Source: an uncultured Collinsella sp.
GTDB taxonomy: Bacteria; Actinomycetota; Coriobacteriia; Coriobacteriales; Coriobacteriaceae
DNA length: 6,008 nucleotides
Assembly: GCA_900551625.1 (NCBI GenBank)
Contig: URWZ01000110.1
Location: 1 to 6,008 of the forward strand
Direction of reading: 5' to 3'
This document shows positions 1 through 6,008 of this stretch, in pieces (the stretch's first letter is position 1; each line of letters begins with the position of its first letter). The position numbers were made by a program, and so were the translations under genes. A model generated the notes under the pieces. It did not search any database. It had not been told where the DNA came from and worked only from the letters and a program-made list of their open reading frames with translations.

Positions 1-48
1 CGAGATAGCGTAGCGTCTCGTGGGCTCGGAGATGTGTATAAGAGACAG
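1..48 (+). other. Illumina Nextera adapter left on the contig end (not genomic)
   Basis: Bases 1-6 (CGAGAT) match the 3' end of the P7 primer. Bases 7-14 (AGCGTAGC) are an 8-base index whose reverse complement, GCTACGCT, is Nextera i7 index N709 as I recall the index list. Bases 15-48 match the Read 2 Nextera adapter, and bases 30-48 are the 19-base Tn5 mosaic end AGATGTGTATAAGAGACAG. The order P7 end, index, adapter, insert is exactly that of a library molecule, so this is untrimmed sequencing adapter and not a transposon of the organism. Any coding region starting here is an artefact. Confidence 0.97.
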
Positions 49-49
49 G

Positions 50-850
50 GCAAAGCTCGCCAAGAGCCTGCCGCAGCAGACCATCGTGCTGTGCGGCGTG
101 GAGTTTATGGGCGAGAGCGCCAAGCTGCTCAACCCCACCAAGACCGTGCTGCTGCCCGAGCCGGGCGCGGACTGCCCCATGGCGCACATGGTCAAGCGCG
201 AGACGGTCGATGCGGCGCGCGCCGAGTACGGCGACGACCTTGCCGTGGTCTGCTACGTCAACTCGACGGTCGAGATCAAGAGCTGGAGCGACGTGTGCGT
301 CACCAGCTCCAACGCCGTCAAGATCGTGTCCGAGCTGCCGCAGCAGCACGTCCTGTTCATCCCCGATCAAAACCTGGGCCGCTTCGTAGCCGAGCAGGTG
401 CCCCAAAAGCACGTCATCCTCAACAATGGCTACTGCCCGCGCCATCACATCATCACCGTCGAGCAGATTGTCGACGCGCAGGAGGCGCATCCCGATGCGC
501 TCGTGCTGGCGCACCCCGAGTGCAAGGCCGACGTCCTTGCCGAGGCCGACTACATCGGCTCCACCGCCGGCATCATCAAGTACGCCGAGGATTCGGACGC
601 GAGTGAGTTCATCATCGTGACGGTCCGCGGCGTGCTCTACGAGCTCGAGCGCCGCTGCGAGGGCACCGGCAAAAAGTTCTACTTCCCCGCGGTGCAACCC
701 ACCTGCGTCAACATGGATCTCATCACGCTCGAAAAGCTCGTGCGCTGCCTGGAGACGGGCGAGGGCGAGGTGCAGATCGGCGTGTCGGACGAGGCTGCCG
801 ACCAAGCCAAACTCACGCTCGACCGCATGCTCGAGTACGCGGCGCGCTAA
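50..850 (+). CDS. nadA: Quinolinate synthase NadA, 5'-partial (truncated by contig end)
   Basis: NadA condenses iminoaspartate with dihydroxyacetone phosphate to give quinolinate, using an oxygen-sensitive [4Fe-4S] cluster. The 266 residues visible (numbered from the codon at 50) include LCGVEFMGESAKLLNP (14-29), PGADCPMAHM (38-47), NNGYCPRHHI (125-134), AHPECKADV (154-162), GSTAGIIKYA (170-179) and PTCVNM (217-222). Cys42, Cys129 and Cys219 are the likely cluster ligands. The 87-residue gap between the first two matches that of characterised NadA enzymes, as I recall them. The cluster positions imply that roughly 40-70 N-terminal residues, the start codon and the promoter lie off the contig. 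An open frame runs back into the adapter to an ATG at 20, but those first codons are artefact. The gene ends with TAA at 848-850 and is first in the visible nadABC-niaR operon. NadB supplies its substrate. Confidence 0.95.
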   Translation, partial: AKLAKSLPQQTIVLCGVEFMGESAKLLNPTKTVLLPEPGADCPMAHMVKRETVDAARAEYGDDLAVVCYVNSTVEIKSWSDVCVTSSNAVKIVSELPQQHVLFIPDQNLGRFVAEQVPQKHVILNNGYCPRHHIITVEQIVDAQEAHPDALVLAHPECKADVLAEADYIGSTAGIIKYAEDSDASEFIIVTVRGVLYELERRCEGTGKKFYFPAVQPTCVNMDLITLEKLVRCLETGEGEVQIGVSDEAADQAKLTLDRMLEYAAR

Positions 851-853
851 GCC

Positions 854-888
854 AATGTGACATGAGGGACAGTCCCTTATGTCACATT
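854..888. repeat. 35-nt near-perfect palindrome between nadA and nadB (REP/MITE-like)
   Basis: The arms AATGTGACAT (854-863) and ATGTCACATT (879-888) are exact inverted copies. Inside them, AGGGAC (865-870) is the inverted copy of GTCCCT (872-877), with a G/T pair at 864/878 as the only imperfection. The whole 35 nt folds on itself around base 871. It starts 3 nt after the nadA stop and ends 3 nt before the nadB ribosome-binding site. No T-run follows, so it is not an ordinary terminator. Its form resembles a dispersed REP-type or MITE-type palindrome. A role in mRNA processing or as a dimeric-regulator site cannot be excluded. The structure is certain; the class is inferred. Confidence 0.75.
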
Positions 889-891
889 ACA

Positions 892-900
892 AGGGAGAGG
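892..900 (+). promoter_or_regulatory. Ribosome-binding site that fixes the nadB start at GTG 907
   Basis: AGGGAGAGG is a purine-rich Shine-Dalgarno sequence 6 nt before GTG 907. The in-frame ATG at 862 lies inside the left arm of the palindrome and has no comparable site in front of it. Confidence 0.75.
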
Positions 901-906
901 ATTCCT

Positions 907-2283
907 GTGGAAACCAAACAATACCCCGATATGGAGTGCGACGTTGTCATTGCCGGTTGCGGCGTGGCGGGCCTGTACGCGGCCCTCAATCTGCCGACGA
1001 GCACGCGCGTGATCATGCTCTCCAAGGGCACTGTCGATGAGTGTGACTCGATGCTCGCGCAGGGCGGAATCTGCGTGCTGCCTGAAGGCTCCGACTATGA
1101 TGCCTTCTTTGAGGACACCATGCACGCCGGCCACTACGAGAACCGCCGCGAGAGCGTCGACATCATGATCCGCTCGAGCCGCTCGGTCATCAACGACCTG
1201 CTGGCCATGGGCGTGGATTTTGAGCGCAAGGCCGACGGCAGCCTCGACTTTACCCGCGAGGGCGCGCACAGCCGCCCGCGCATCGCCTTTCATGCCGATA
1301 TTACGGGCAAGGAGATCACGACCAAGCTGCTCCAGGCCGTTCGCAAGCTGGACAACGTGCAGATTTTGGAGCACGTGGCCATGACCGACATCCTGACGGG
1401 CGAGCGTGACGGCGCCACGGTGTGCACCGGCGTCGTCGCCGTTCCCGTGGACGAGGACAACTCGGTTCGTCCCGCCGACGAGCTGGCAAATGTCACCGAG
1501 GGCGTGCATGCCGGCGAGCCGTTTAAAATCCATGCCCGCCACACGCTGTGGGCGACGGGCGGCATCGGCGGCGTATACGACCATTCGACCAACTACCCGC
1601 AGCTCACGGGCGATGCCTGCTACATCGCTCAGGAGCATGGCATTAAGATGGAGCATCTGGACTACGTGCAGATTCACCCCACGGGATTGTTCTCGCCGCA
1701 GCCGGGCCGCACCTTCCTGATCAGTGAGAGCTGCCGCGGTGAGGGCGCGATTCTGCTCAACGCCGCCGGCGAGCGCTTTACCGACGAGCTGCAGCCGCGC
1801 GACGTGGTCGCCGCCGCTATTCGCGAGCAGATGAAGCAGGACGGCACCGAGCACGAGTGGCTGAGCTTTGCCCCCGTCGAGCGCGACGTGGTGACCGGGC
1901 ACTTTGCCAACATCCGCGCGCGCTGCCTGGAGGACGGCCGCGACATCTTGGACGAGCCCATTCCCGTTACGCCCACGCAGCACTACTTTATGGGCGGCGT
2001 GTGGGTCGACAAGGACGGCCGTACCTCGATGCCCGAGCTCTACGCCGCGGGCGAGACGGCTTGCAACGGCGTTCACGGCAAGAATCGCCTCGCATCAAAC
2101 AGCCTGCTCGAAGCGCTGGTCTGGGGTCGTCGCGCCGCGTGGTATATGCGTACCGGCGAGTCGCTGGCCGTGGAGCAGACGGGCGATCCCGCGCTCGATG
2201 GCCGTCATCGCGCCCTGAGCGCCGATCCCCTGGCAATCGATGATTTGGCCCGTGCCGCCGGCACGCAGGCCGTGGAGGAGTAG
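907..2283 (+). CDS. nadB: L-aspartate oxidase NadB, short form
   Basis: This FAD enzyme oxidises L-aspartate to iminoaspartate, the first step of de novo NAD synthesis. An anaerobe would probably use fumarate as electron acceptor (inference). In the 458-residue product, GCGVAG (17-22) is the dinucleotide-binding motif and AQGGI (51-55) the flavin-contacting segment. TREGAHS (116-122), IHPTGL with His257, RGEGA with Glu279, QPRD with Arg298 and HYFMGGV with His359 match the substrate-binding and catalytic positions of E. coli NadB (His244, Glu260, Arg290, His351). NRLASNSLLEALVWG near residues 393-407 is the C-terminal FAD-binding segment. The protein stops about 50 residues later, so the helical C-terminal domain of the roughly 540-residue E. 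coli enzyme is absent. GTG 907 is chosen because it has a good ribosome-binding site and the homologous fold begins just after it. An ATG 15 codons upstream lies in the palindrome. Succinate dehydrogenase/fumarate reductase flavoproteins are relatives, but the nad neighbours settle the identity. Confidence 0.95.
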   Translation: METKQYPDMECDVVIAGCGVAGLYAALNLPTSTRVIMLSKGTVDECDSMLAQGGICVLPEGSDYDAFFEDTMHAGHYENRRESVDIMIRSSRSVINDLLAMGVDFERKADGSLDFTREGAHSRPRIAFHADITGKEITTKLLQAVRKLDNVQILEHVAMTDILTGERDGATVCTGVVAVPVDEDNSVRPADELANVTEGVHAGEPFKIHARHTLWATGGIGGVYDHSTNYPQLTGDACYIAQEHGIKMEHLDYVQIHPTGLFSPQPGRTFLISESCRGEGAILLNAAGERFTDELQPRDVVAAAIREQMKQDGTEHEWLSFAPVERDVVTGHFANIRARCLEDGRDILDEPIPVTPTQHYFMGGVWVDKDGRTSMPELYAAGETACNGVHGKNRLASNSLLEALVWGRRAAWYMRTGESLAVEQTGDPALDGRHRALSADPLAIDDLARAAGTQAVEE

Positions 2284-2286
2284 ACC

Positions 2287-3147
2287 ATGAATCCCATTAC
2301 CATGAAGCTCGTCGTCGATGATCTGATTCTGCAGGCTCTGCGCGAGGACATTACCTTTGAGGACGTGAGCACGGCGAGCGTGTGCCCCACGGCGCGTCCC
2401 GCCACGGTGGAGCTTATCGCCAAAGCCGATGGCATCATCGCCGGCCTGGATGTGTTCGCTCGCACCTTTGAGCTGCTGGATTCGCAGAGCTCGGTGCTGT
2501 TTGATGTCGTCGATGGCGATGAGGTGCACGCCGGCGACCATGTGGGTCAGGTGCGCGGCGACGCGCGCGTGCTGCTTTCGGGCGAGCGCGTGGCACTCAA
2601 CTACCTGCAGCGCATGAGCGGTATCGCTACCTACACGCACAGCATGGCCGCGGCGCTCGAGGGCACCAAGACCGTGCTTGTCGACACACGTAAGACCACG
2701 CCGGGCATGCGCGTGTTTGAGAAGGCGGCGGTCGAGATCGGCGGCGGCAGCAACCACCGCTACAACCTGTCGACGGCCGTCATGCTCAAGGACAACCACA
2801 TCGATGCCGCCGGTGGCGTGACGCGCGCGATCGAGATGGCGCGCGCCCATGCGTCGTTTACCACGACGGTCGAGATTGAGTGCGAGAACCTGGACATGGT
2901 ACGCGAGGCCGTGGAGGCCGGTGCCGATATCATCATGTTCGACAACATGACCCACGACGACATGGCTGCCGCGATTGAGCTTATCGCCGGCCGTGCCAAG
3001 ACCGAGTGCTCGGGCAACGTGGACGCCAGCAATATCCGCGCGCTCGCCGACCTGGGCGTTGACTTTATTAGCTCGGGGGCGTTAACGCACTCTGCGCCGA
3101 TTCTCGATCTCTCGCTTAAGCACCTGCGTCTGCTGGACGGTAAATAA
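2287..3147 (+). CDS. nadC: Nicotinate-nucleotide diphosphorylase (carboxylating) NadC
   Basis: NadC (quinolinate phosphoribosyltransferase) converts quinolinate and PRPP to nicotinate mononucleotide, CO2 and pyrophosphate, completing the de novo branch begun by NadB and NadA. The 286 residues are the usual family length. Visible motifs are SGERVALNYLQRMSGIAT in the N-terminal half, TRKTTPGMR (134-142) with Arg135 and Lys136, GGGSNHRYNL (152-161) with His157 and Arg158, KDNHI (168-172), EIECEN (196-201), FDNM (218-221), and the C-terminal SGNVDASNIRALADLGVDFIS and SSGALTHSAP segments. The basic residues line the quinolinate/PRPP site in characterised enzymes, and Glu198 and Asp219 match the acidic metal-site positions. 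ATG 2287 starts 3 nt after the nadB stop, with GGAGGAG ending at 2280 as a ribosome-binding site inside the nadB tail. A second ATG at 2302 is less well placed. The stop overlaps the niaR start by one base. Confidence 0.97.
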   Translation: MNPITMKLVVDDLILQALREDITFEDVSTASVCPTARPATVELIAKADGIIAGLDVFARTFELLDSQSSVLFDVVDGDEVHAGDHVGQVRGDARVLLSGERVALNYLQRMSGIATYTHSMAAALEGTKTVLVDTRKTTPGMRVFEKAAVEIGGGSNHRYNLSTAVMLKDNHIDAAGGVTRAIEMARAHASFTTTVEIECENLDMVREAVEAGADIIMFDNMTHDDMAAAIELIAGRAKTECSGNVDASNIRALADLGVDFISSGALTHSAPILDLSLKHLRLLDGK

Positions 3148-3692
3148 TGGACGCCCGCGAGCGTCGCCGTGCCATCATGGGCGTACTCGAGGGGGCCACG
3201 GAGCCCGTATCGGGCAGCGCGCTTGCCCGCGAGGTTGGCGTGAGCCGTCAGGTCGTGGTTCAGGATATTGCCCTGTTACGTGCCGATGGGCACGATATCG
3301 TGGCGACCAACCGCGGCTACGTGCTGCAGGAGGCCACCAGCAGCCCCGCCGTGCCCACGCGCTTGGTCAAGGTTCGCCACAGCGTGGAGCAGGCAGGCGA
3401 TGAGCTCACGAGTATCGTCGACGCCGGAGGTGCCGTGCTCAACGTGATCGTCAATCACCGCGTATACGGTAAGATCACGGCCGACTTGGACATTCGCAAT
3501 CGTCGCGATGTTGAGCGCTACCTGCACGATATCGAGAGCGGCAAGAGCTTTCCGCTGCTGACGGTAACCAGCGGTTATCACTTCCACCGCATTGCGGCAG
3601 AAGACGAGCAAACCCTCGACGAGATCGAGGCCATGCTCAAGGAAAAGGGCTATCTGGCAGATCTGATGCCCTACGAAGATGACCTGTCCTAG
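3147..3692 (+). CDS. niaR: Niacin-responsive transcriptional repressor NiaR (HTH + 3H domain)
   Basis: NiaR represses NAD-synthesis and niacin-uptake genes when nicotinic acid is present. In the 181-residue protein, residues 5-60 form a winged helix of the biotin-repressor HTH_11 type (SALAREVGVSRQVVVQDIALLR as the helix-turn-helix, then RGYVL). Residues about 73-175 are the 3H domain, named for conserved histidines: VRHSVEQAGDEL with His78 and Glu86, VNHRVYGKI with His104, and SGYHFHRI with His145 and His147. His78, Glu86, His145 and His147 have the spacing of the metal ligands I recall from the Thermotoga homologue TM1602. The start is coupled to nadC: in TAATG the last A of the nadC stop is the first base of the niaR ATG. 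It therefore follows nadABC as the last gene and probably represses its own operon through a site upstream of nadA that this contig lacks. A strong terminator follows. The domain assignment is confident; nicotinate as ligand comes from family knowledge and context. Confidence 0.92.
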   Translation: MDARERRRAIMGVLEGATEPVSGSALAREVGVSRQVVVQDIALLRADGHDIVATNRGYVLQEATSSPAVPTRLVKVRHSVEQAGDELTSIVDAGGAVLNVIVNHRVYGKITADLDIRNRRDVERYLHDIESGKSFPLLTVTSGYHFHRIAAEDEQTLDEIEAMLKEKGYLADLMPYEDDLS

Positions 3693-3705
3693 TAACGTCG
3701 AATGC

Positions 3706-3745
3706 AAAAGGAGGCCTCCGCGGCGATGCGGAGGCCTCCTTTTTT
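3706..3745. terminator. Rho-independent terminator, probably bidirectional
   Basis: A 12-bp GC-rich stem (3710-3721 with 3728-3739) closes a 6-nt loop, GGCGAT. Four more A-T pairs extend it, and six Ts (3740-3745) follow on the plus strand. It begins 13 nt after the niaR stop. On the minus strand four Ts follow the same stem, 40 nt beyond the ferredoxin stop, so it can stop both convergent transcripts. Each arm contains the self-complementary GGAGGCCTCC. Confidence 0.95.
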
Positions 3746-3784
3746 GTGCACGGTGTACTTTTGAGTGTGCAAGTGGGGGAGTTG

Positions 3785-3970
3785 TTACTCCTCGACGATC
3801 TCGGTGATCGCGCCAGCGGGGCAAGCGTCCTGGCAAGCGCCACAGGCGACGCAGGAGTCCTCGTCAGCGACGGTAGCGACGTCCTGGAGCTCCAGAACGC
3901 CAGCGGGGCAGGAGTCGACGCAAACGCCACAAGCGATGCACTCGTCGGCATCAATTACGGGATGAGCCAT
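3785..3970 (-). CDS. Clostridial-type 2[4Fe-4S] ferredoxin
   Basis: This is a 61-residue soluble electron carrier with two cysteine clusters in the classic pattern. The first is Cys11-IA-Cys14-GV-Cys17-VDS-Cys21-P, and the second is Cys40-VA-Cys43-GA-Cys46-QDA-Cys50-P. In bacterial ferredoxins the first three cysteines of each motif and the fourth of the other motif hold each [4Fe-4S] cluster. The acidic tail (ITEIVEE) and small size fit low-potential ferredoxins that serve pyruvate:ferredoxin oxidoreductase and similar anaerobic enzymes; the partner here is unknown. ATG 3970 is chosen because AGAGAGG lies 8 nt upstream and the product then matches the usual 55-62 residue family length. An in-frame ATG at 4036 would add 22 non-homologous residues and falls inside the predicted -10 box. 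The gene is monocistronic, converges with niaR and diverges from dnaK. Confidence 0.95.
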   Translation of the reverse strand: MAHPVIDADECIACGVCVDSCPAGVLELQDVATVADEDSCVACGACQDACPAGAITEIVEE

Positions 3971-3990
3971 GGTAGTTTCCTCTCTGTTGA

Positions 3991-4016
3991 CCGACGCTAC
4001 AGGCGATGCGCGTCGG
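3991..4016 (-). other. Short inverted repeat in the ferredoxin leader
   Basis: CCGACGC (3991-3997) and GCGTCGG (4010-4016) are exact inverted copies around a 12-nt loop. The hairpin would sit in the 5' untranslated leader of the ferredoxin mRNA, 5 nt upstream of its Shine-Dalgarno sequence. It could stabilise the transcript or be a protein site; nothing further can be read from it. Confidence 0.4.
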
Positions 4017-4031
4017 TTTGATTCGGGCAAA

Positions 4032-4059
4032 AACATACCACGGGAGCGACCGTTTGCAA
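4032..4059 (-). promoter_or_regulatory. Predicted sigma-70-type promoter of the ferredoxin gene
   Basis: On the minus strand TTGCAA (4059-4054) serves as -35 and TATGTT (4037-4032) as -10, with a 16-nt spacer. TGG directly before the -10 makes it an extended -10 element. Transcription would start near 4025, giving a leader of about 55 nt before ATG 3970. Each hexamer matches consensus at 4 of 6 bases, so this is a prediction only. Confidence 0.45.
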
Positions 4060-4380
4060 TACCCTCTGACCGGCATCTTCATACCGTTCGCCGAGTATGC
4101 CACGGCTTACTAAAAAATATGCAGGTGAGGCCGTTGAGCTGCGCAAATGTTAGCTAAAGGTGACTCGTAATATTGAGCGATTGAGCGAGCTTTTGGAAAG
4201 CGTGTCCCGGAATCGACGCCCAAAACGGGTCACGCCTTCCTCGGGGTCGCCCAAGACCGCCCCAGGCACCCCCAGATCCAAACCTCAGCCATCTCTACAT
4301 AGATCTCAATAGATTTGCCCAGAACTCAAACAGTGCGTCTACCTGCGCATTTGCGAACTTAAACTCTCGGCAATAAGAAA
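4060..4380. other. Non-coding spacer between ferredoxin and dnaK
   Basis: I see no convincing gene, tRNA or known small RNA here. The frames that cross it are short, lack ribosome-binding sites and show no recognisable protein motif. It contains the palindrome TTAGCTAA (4150-4157), a tandem duplication of ATTGAGCG (4172-4187) and the imperfect inverted repeat at 4195-4240. Composition shifts from GC-rich (to about 4280) to AT-richer towards dnaK. Confidence 0.5.
4195..4240. repeat. Imperfect 46-nt inverted repeat, function unknown
   Basis: The left arm GGAA-A-GCGTG-T-CCCG (4195-4209) pairs with the right arm CGGG-T-CACGC-C-TTCC (4226-4240), giving 13 pairs with two internal mismatches and a 16-nt loop. 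No T-run follows, so it is not a standard terminator. It may be a dispersed REP-like element or a regulatory hairpin. Confidence 0.5.
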
Positions 4381-4382
4381 TC

Positions 4383-4412
4383 TTATATGAATTGACTTAG
4401 ATTTTGTATATT
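4383..4412 (+). promoter_or_regulatory. Possible dnaK promoter in an AT-rich segment
   Basis: TATATT (4407-4412) matches the -10 consensus at 5 of 6 bases. The segment 18 nt upstream (TTATAT, 4383-4388) is a weak -35. A better -35 hexamer, TTGACT (4392-4397), has no good -10 at normal spacing: TATATT is only 9 nt downstream, and TACACT (4429-4434) is 31 nt downstream. The segment 4370-4412 is the most AT-rich in the window, which fits a promoter. The exact boxes are uncertain. Confidence 0.3.
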
Positions 4413-4456
4413 CCGACCCATAAGGGGATACACTACATCCTGAAAGACAAGCCGAA

Positions 4457-4486
4457 GCGCCGCGCGACAGATCATCGAGGCGGCGC
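4457..4486 (+). other. GC-rich hairpin in the dnaK leader
   Basis: GCGCCGC (4457-4463) pairs perfectly with GCGGCGC (4480-4486). Inside the loop CGA (4465-4467) can pair with TCG (4475-4477), leaving a 7-nt apical loop. It ends 15 nt before the purine-rich ribosome-binding site AGGGA (4502-4506), which it does not cover. No T-run follows. It may stabilise the dnaK mRNA; a thermosensor role is not supported by the visible pairing. Confidence 0.45.
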
Positions 4487-4513
4487 GAACGCAAAAGAGA
4501 GAGGGAATTTCTA

Positions 4514-6008
<1,495 letters not shown>

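Noticed and set aside
30..48. Tn5 transposon end as evidence of a natural insertion
   Set aside because: The mosaic end is joined to the Illumina Read 2 tail, an 8-base index and the P7 sequence, which occur only in sequencing libraries.
854..888. The nadA-nadB palindrome as a rho-independent terminator
   Set aside because: No T-run follows either arm, and the genes downstream complete the same pathway and must be transcribed.
877..2076. A 399-codon open frame on the minus strand opposite nadB
   Set aside because: It is the antisense of a well-supported enzyme gene in GC-rich DNA, where third-position GC bias suppresses stop codons. Its product is low-complexity, rich in Ala/Val/His/Arg, with no recognisable motif.
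2095..2955. A 286-codon minus-strand open frame across nadB and nadC
   Set aside because: It spans the junction of two real plus-strand genes, has no recognisable domain and is explained by codon bias.
3746..4021. Plus-strand open frames over the ferredoxin gene
   Set aside because: The minus strand encodes two perfect CxxCxxCxxxCP motifs with a ribosome-binding site; the plus-strand products show no motif.
3971..4036. A 22-residue N-terminal extension of the ferredoxin from ATG 4036
   Set aside because: That start lies inside the predicted -10 box, lacks a ribosome-binding site and gives a longer protein than the family norm.
4060..4330. A tRNA or CRISPR array in the spacer
   Set aside because: No cloverleaf with a GGTTCGAATC-like T arm and CCA end is seen, and the only tandem repeat is a single 8-nt duplication.
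4300..4513. CIRCE or HAIR heat-shock operator upstream of dnaK
   Set aside because: No inverted TTAGCACTC pair and no CTTGAGT-N7-ACTCAAG pair with correct spacing could be found by eye; only isolated half-site-like words are present.

Overview
The window is one end of an assembled contig from a high-GC bacterium. The gene content and protein style (a nadA-nadB-nadC-niaR operon, a short NadB, a clostridial-type 2[4Fe-4S] ferredoxin, a DnaK with an actinobacterial 'GGDDWDQ' segment) suggest an anaerobic member of the Actinobacteria. A Coriobacteriia/Collinsella-like host is my best guess. That assignment is an inference from protein style, not a proven identity.

Layout. Bases 1-48 are not biological: they are the end of an Illumina P7 primer, an 8-base i7 index and the Nextera Read 2 transposase adapter. 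Genomic sequence starts at 49, inside nadA. From there a plus-strand operon makes and regulates NAD precursors. It holds nadA (quinolinate synthase, 5' end missing), a 35-nt near-perfect palindrome, nadB (L-aspartate oxidase, GTG start at 907), nadC (quinolinate phosphoribosyltransferase) and niaR (niacin-responsive repressor with a 3H domain). A strong GC-rich hairpin terminator at 3706-3745 closes the operon. It also lies downstream of the convergent minus-strand ferredoxin gene (3970-3785), so it probably serves both. The ferredoxin gene has a plausible promoter at 4032-4059 (minus).

Bases 4060-4513 form a non-coding stretch between the divergently oriented ferredoxin and dnaK genes. It holds an imperfect inverted repeat (4195-4240), a tandem 8-mer, an AT-rich probable dnaK promoter zone (about 4380-4435) and a GC-rich leader hairpin (4457-4486). 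dnaK begins at 4514 and runs off the window.

How the genes work together. NadB oxidises aspartate to iminoaspartate. NadA condenses this with dihydroxyacetone phosphate to give quinolinate. NadC converts quinolinate with PRPP to nicotinate mononucleotide. NiaR is expected to repress the operon when nicotinic acid is available. Its operator would lie upstream of nadA and is missing from this contig. The ferredoxin and DnaK genes are separate housekeeping units. I found no unmistakable new biological system. The points most worth a second look are the adapter at the contig end, the palindrome between nadA and nadB, and a DnaK insertion unexpected for a Gram-positive host.
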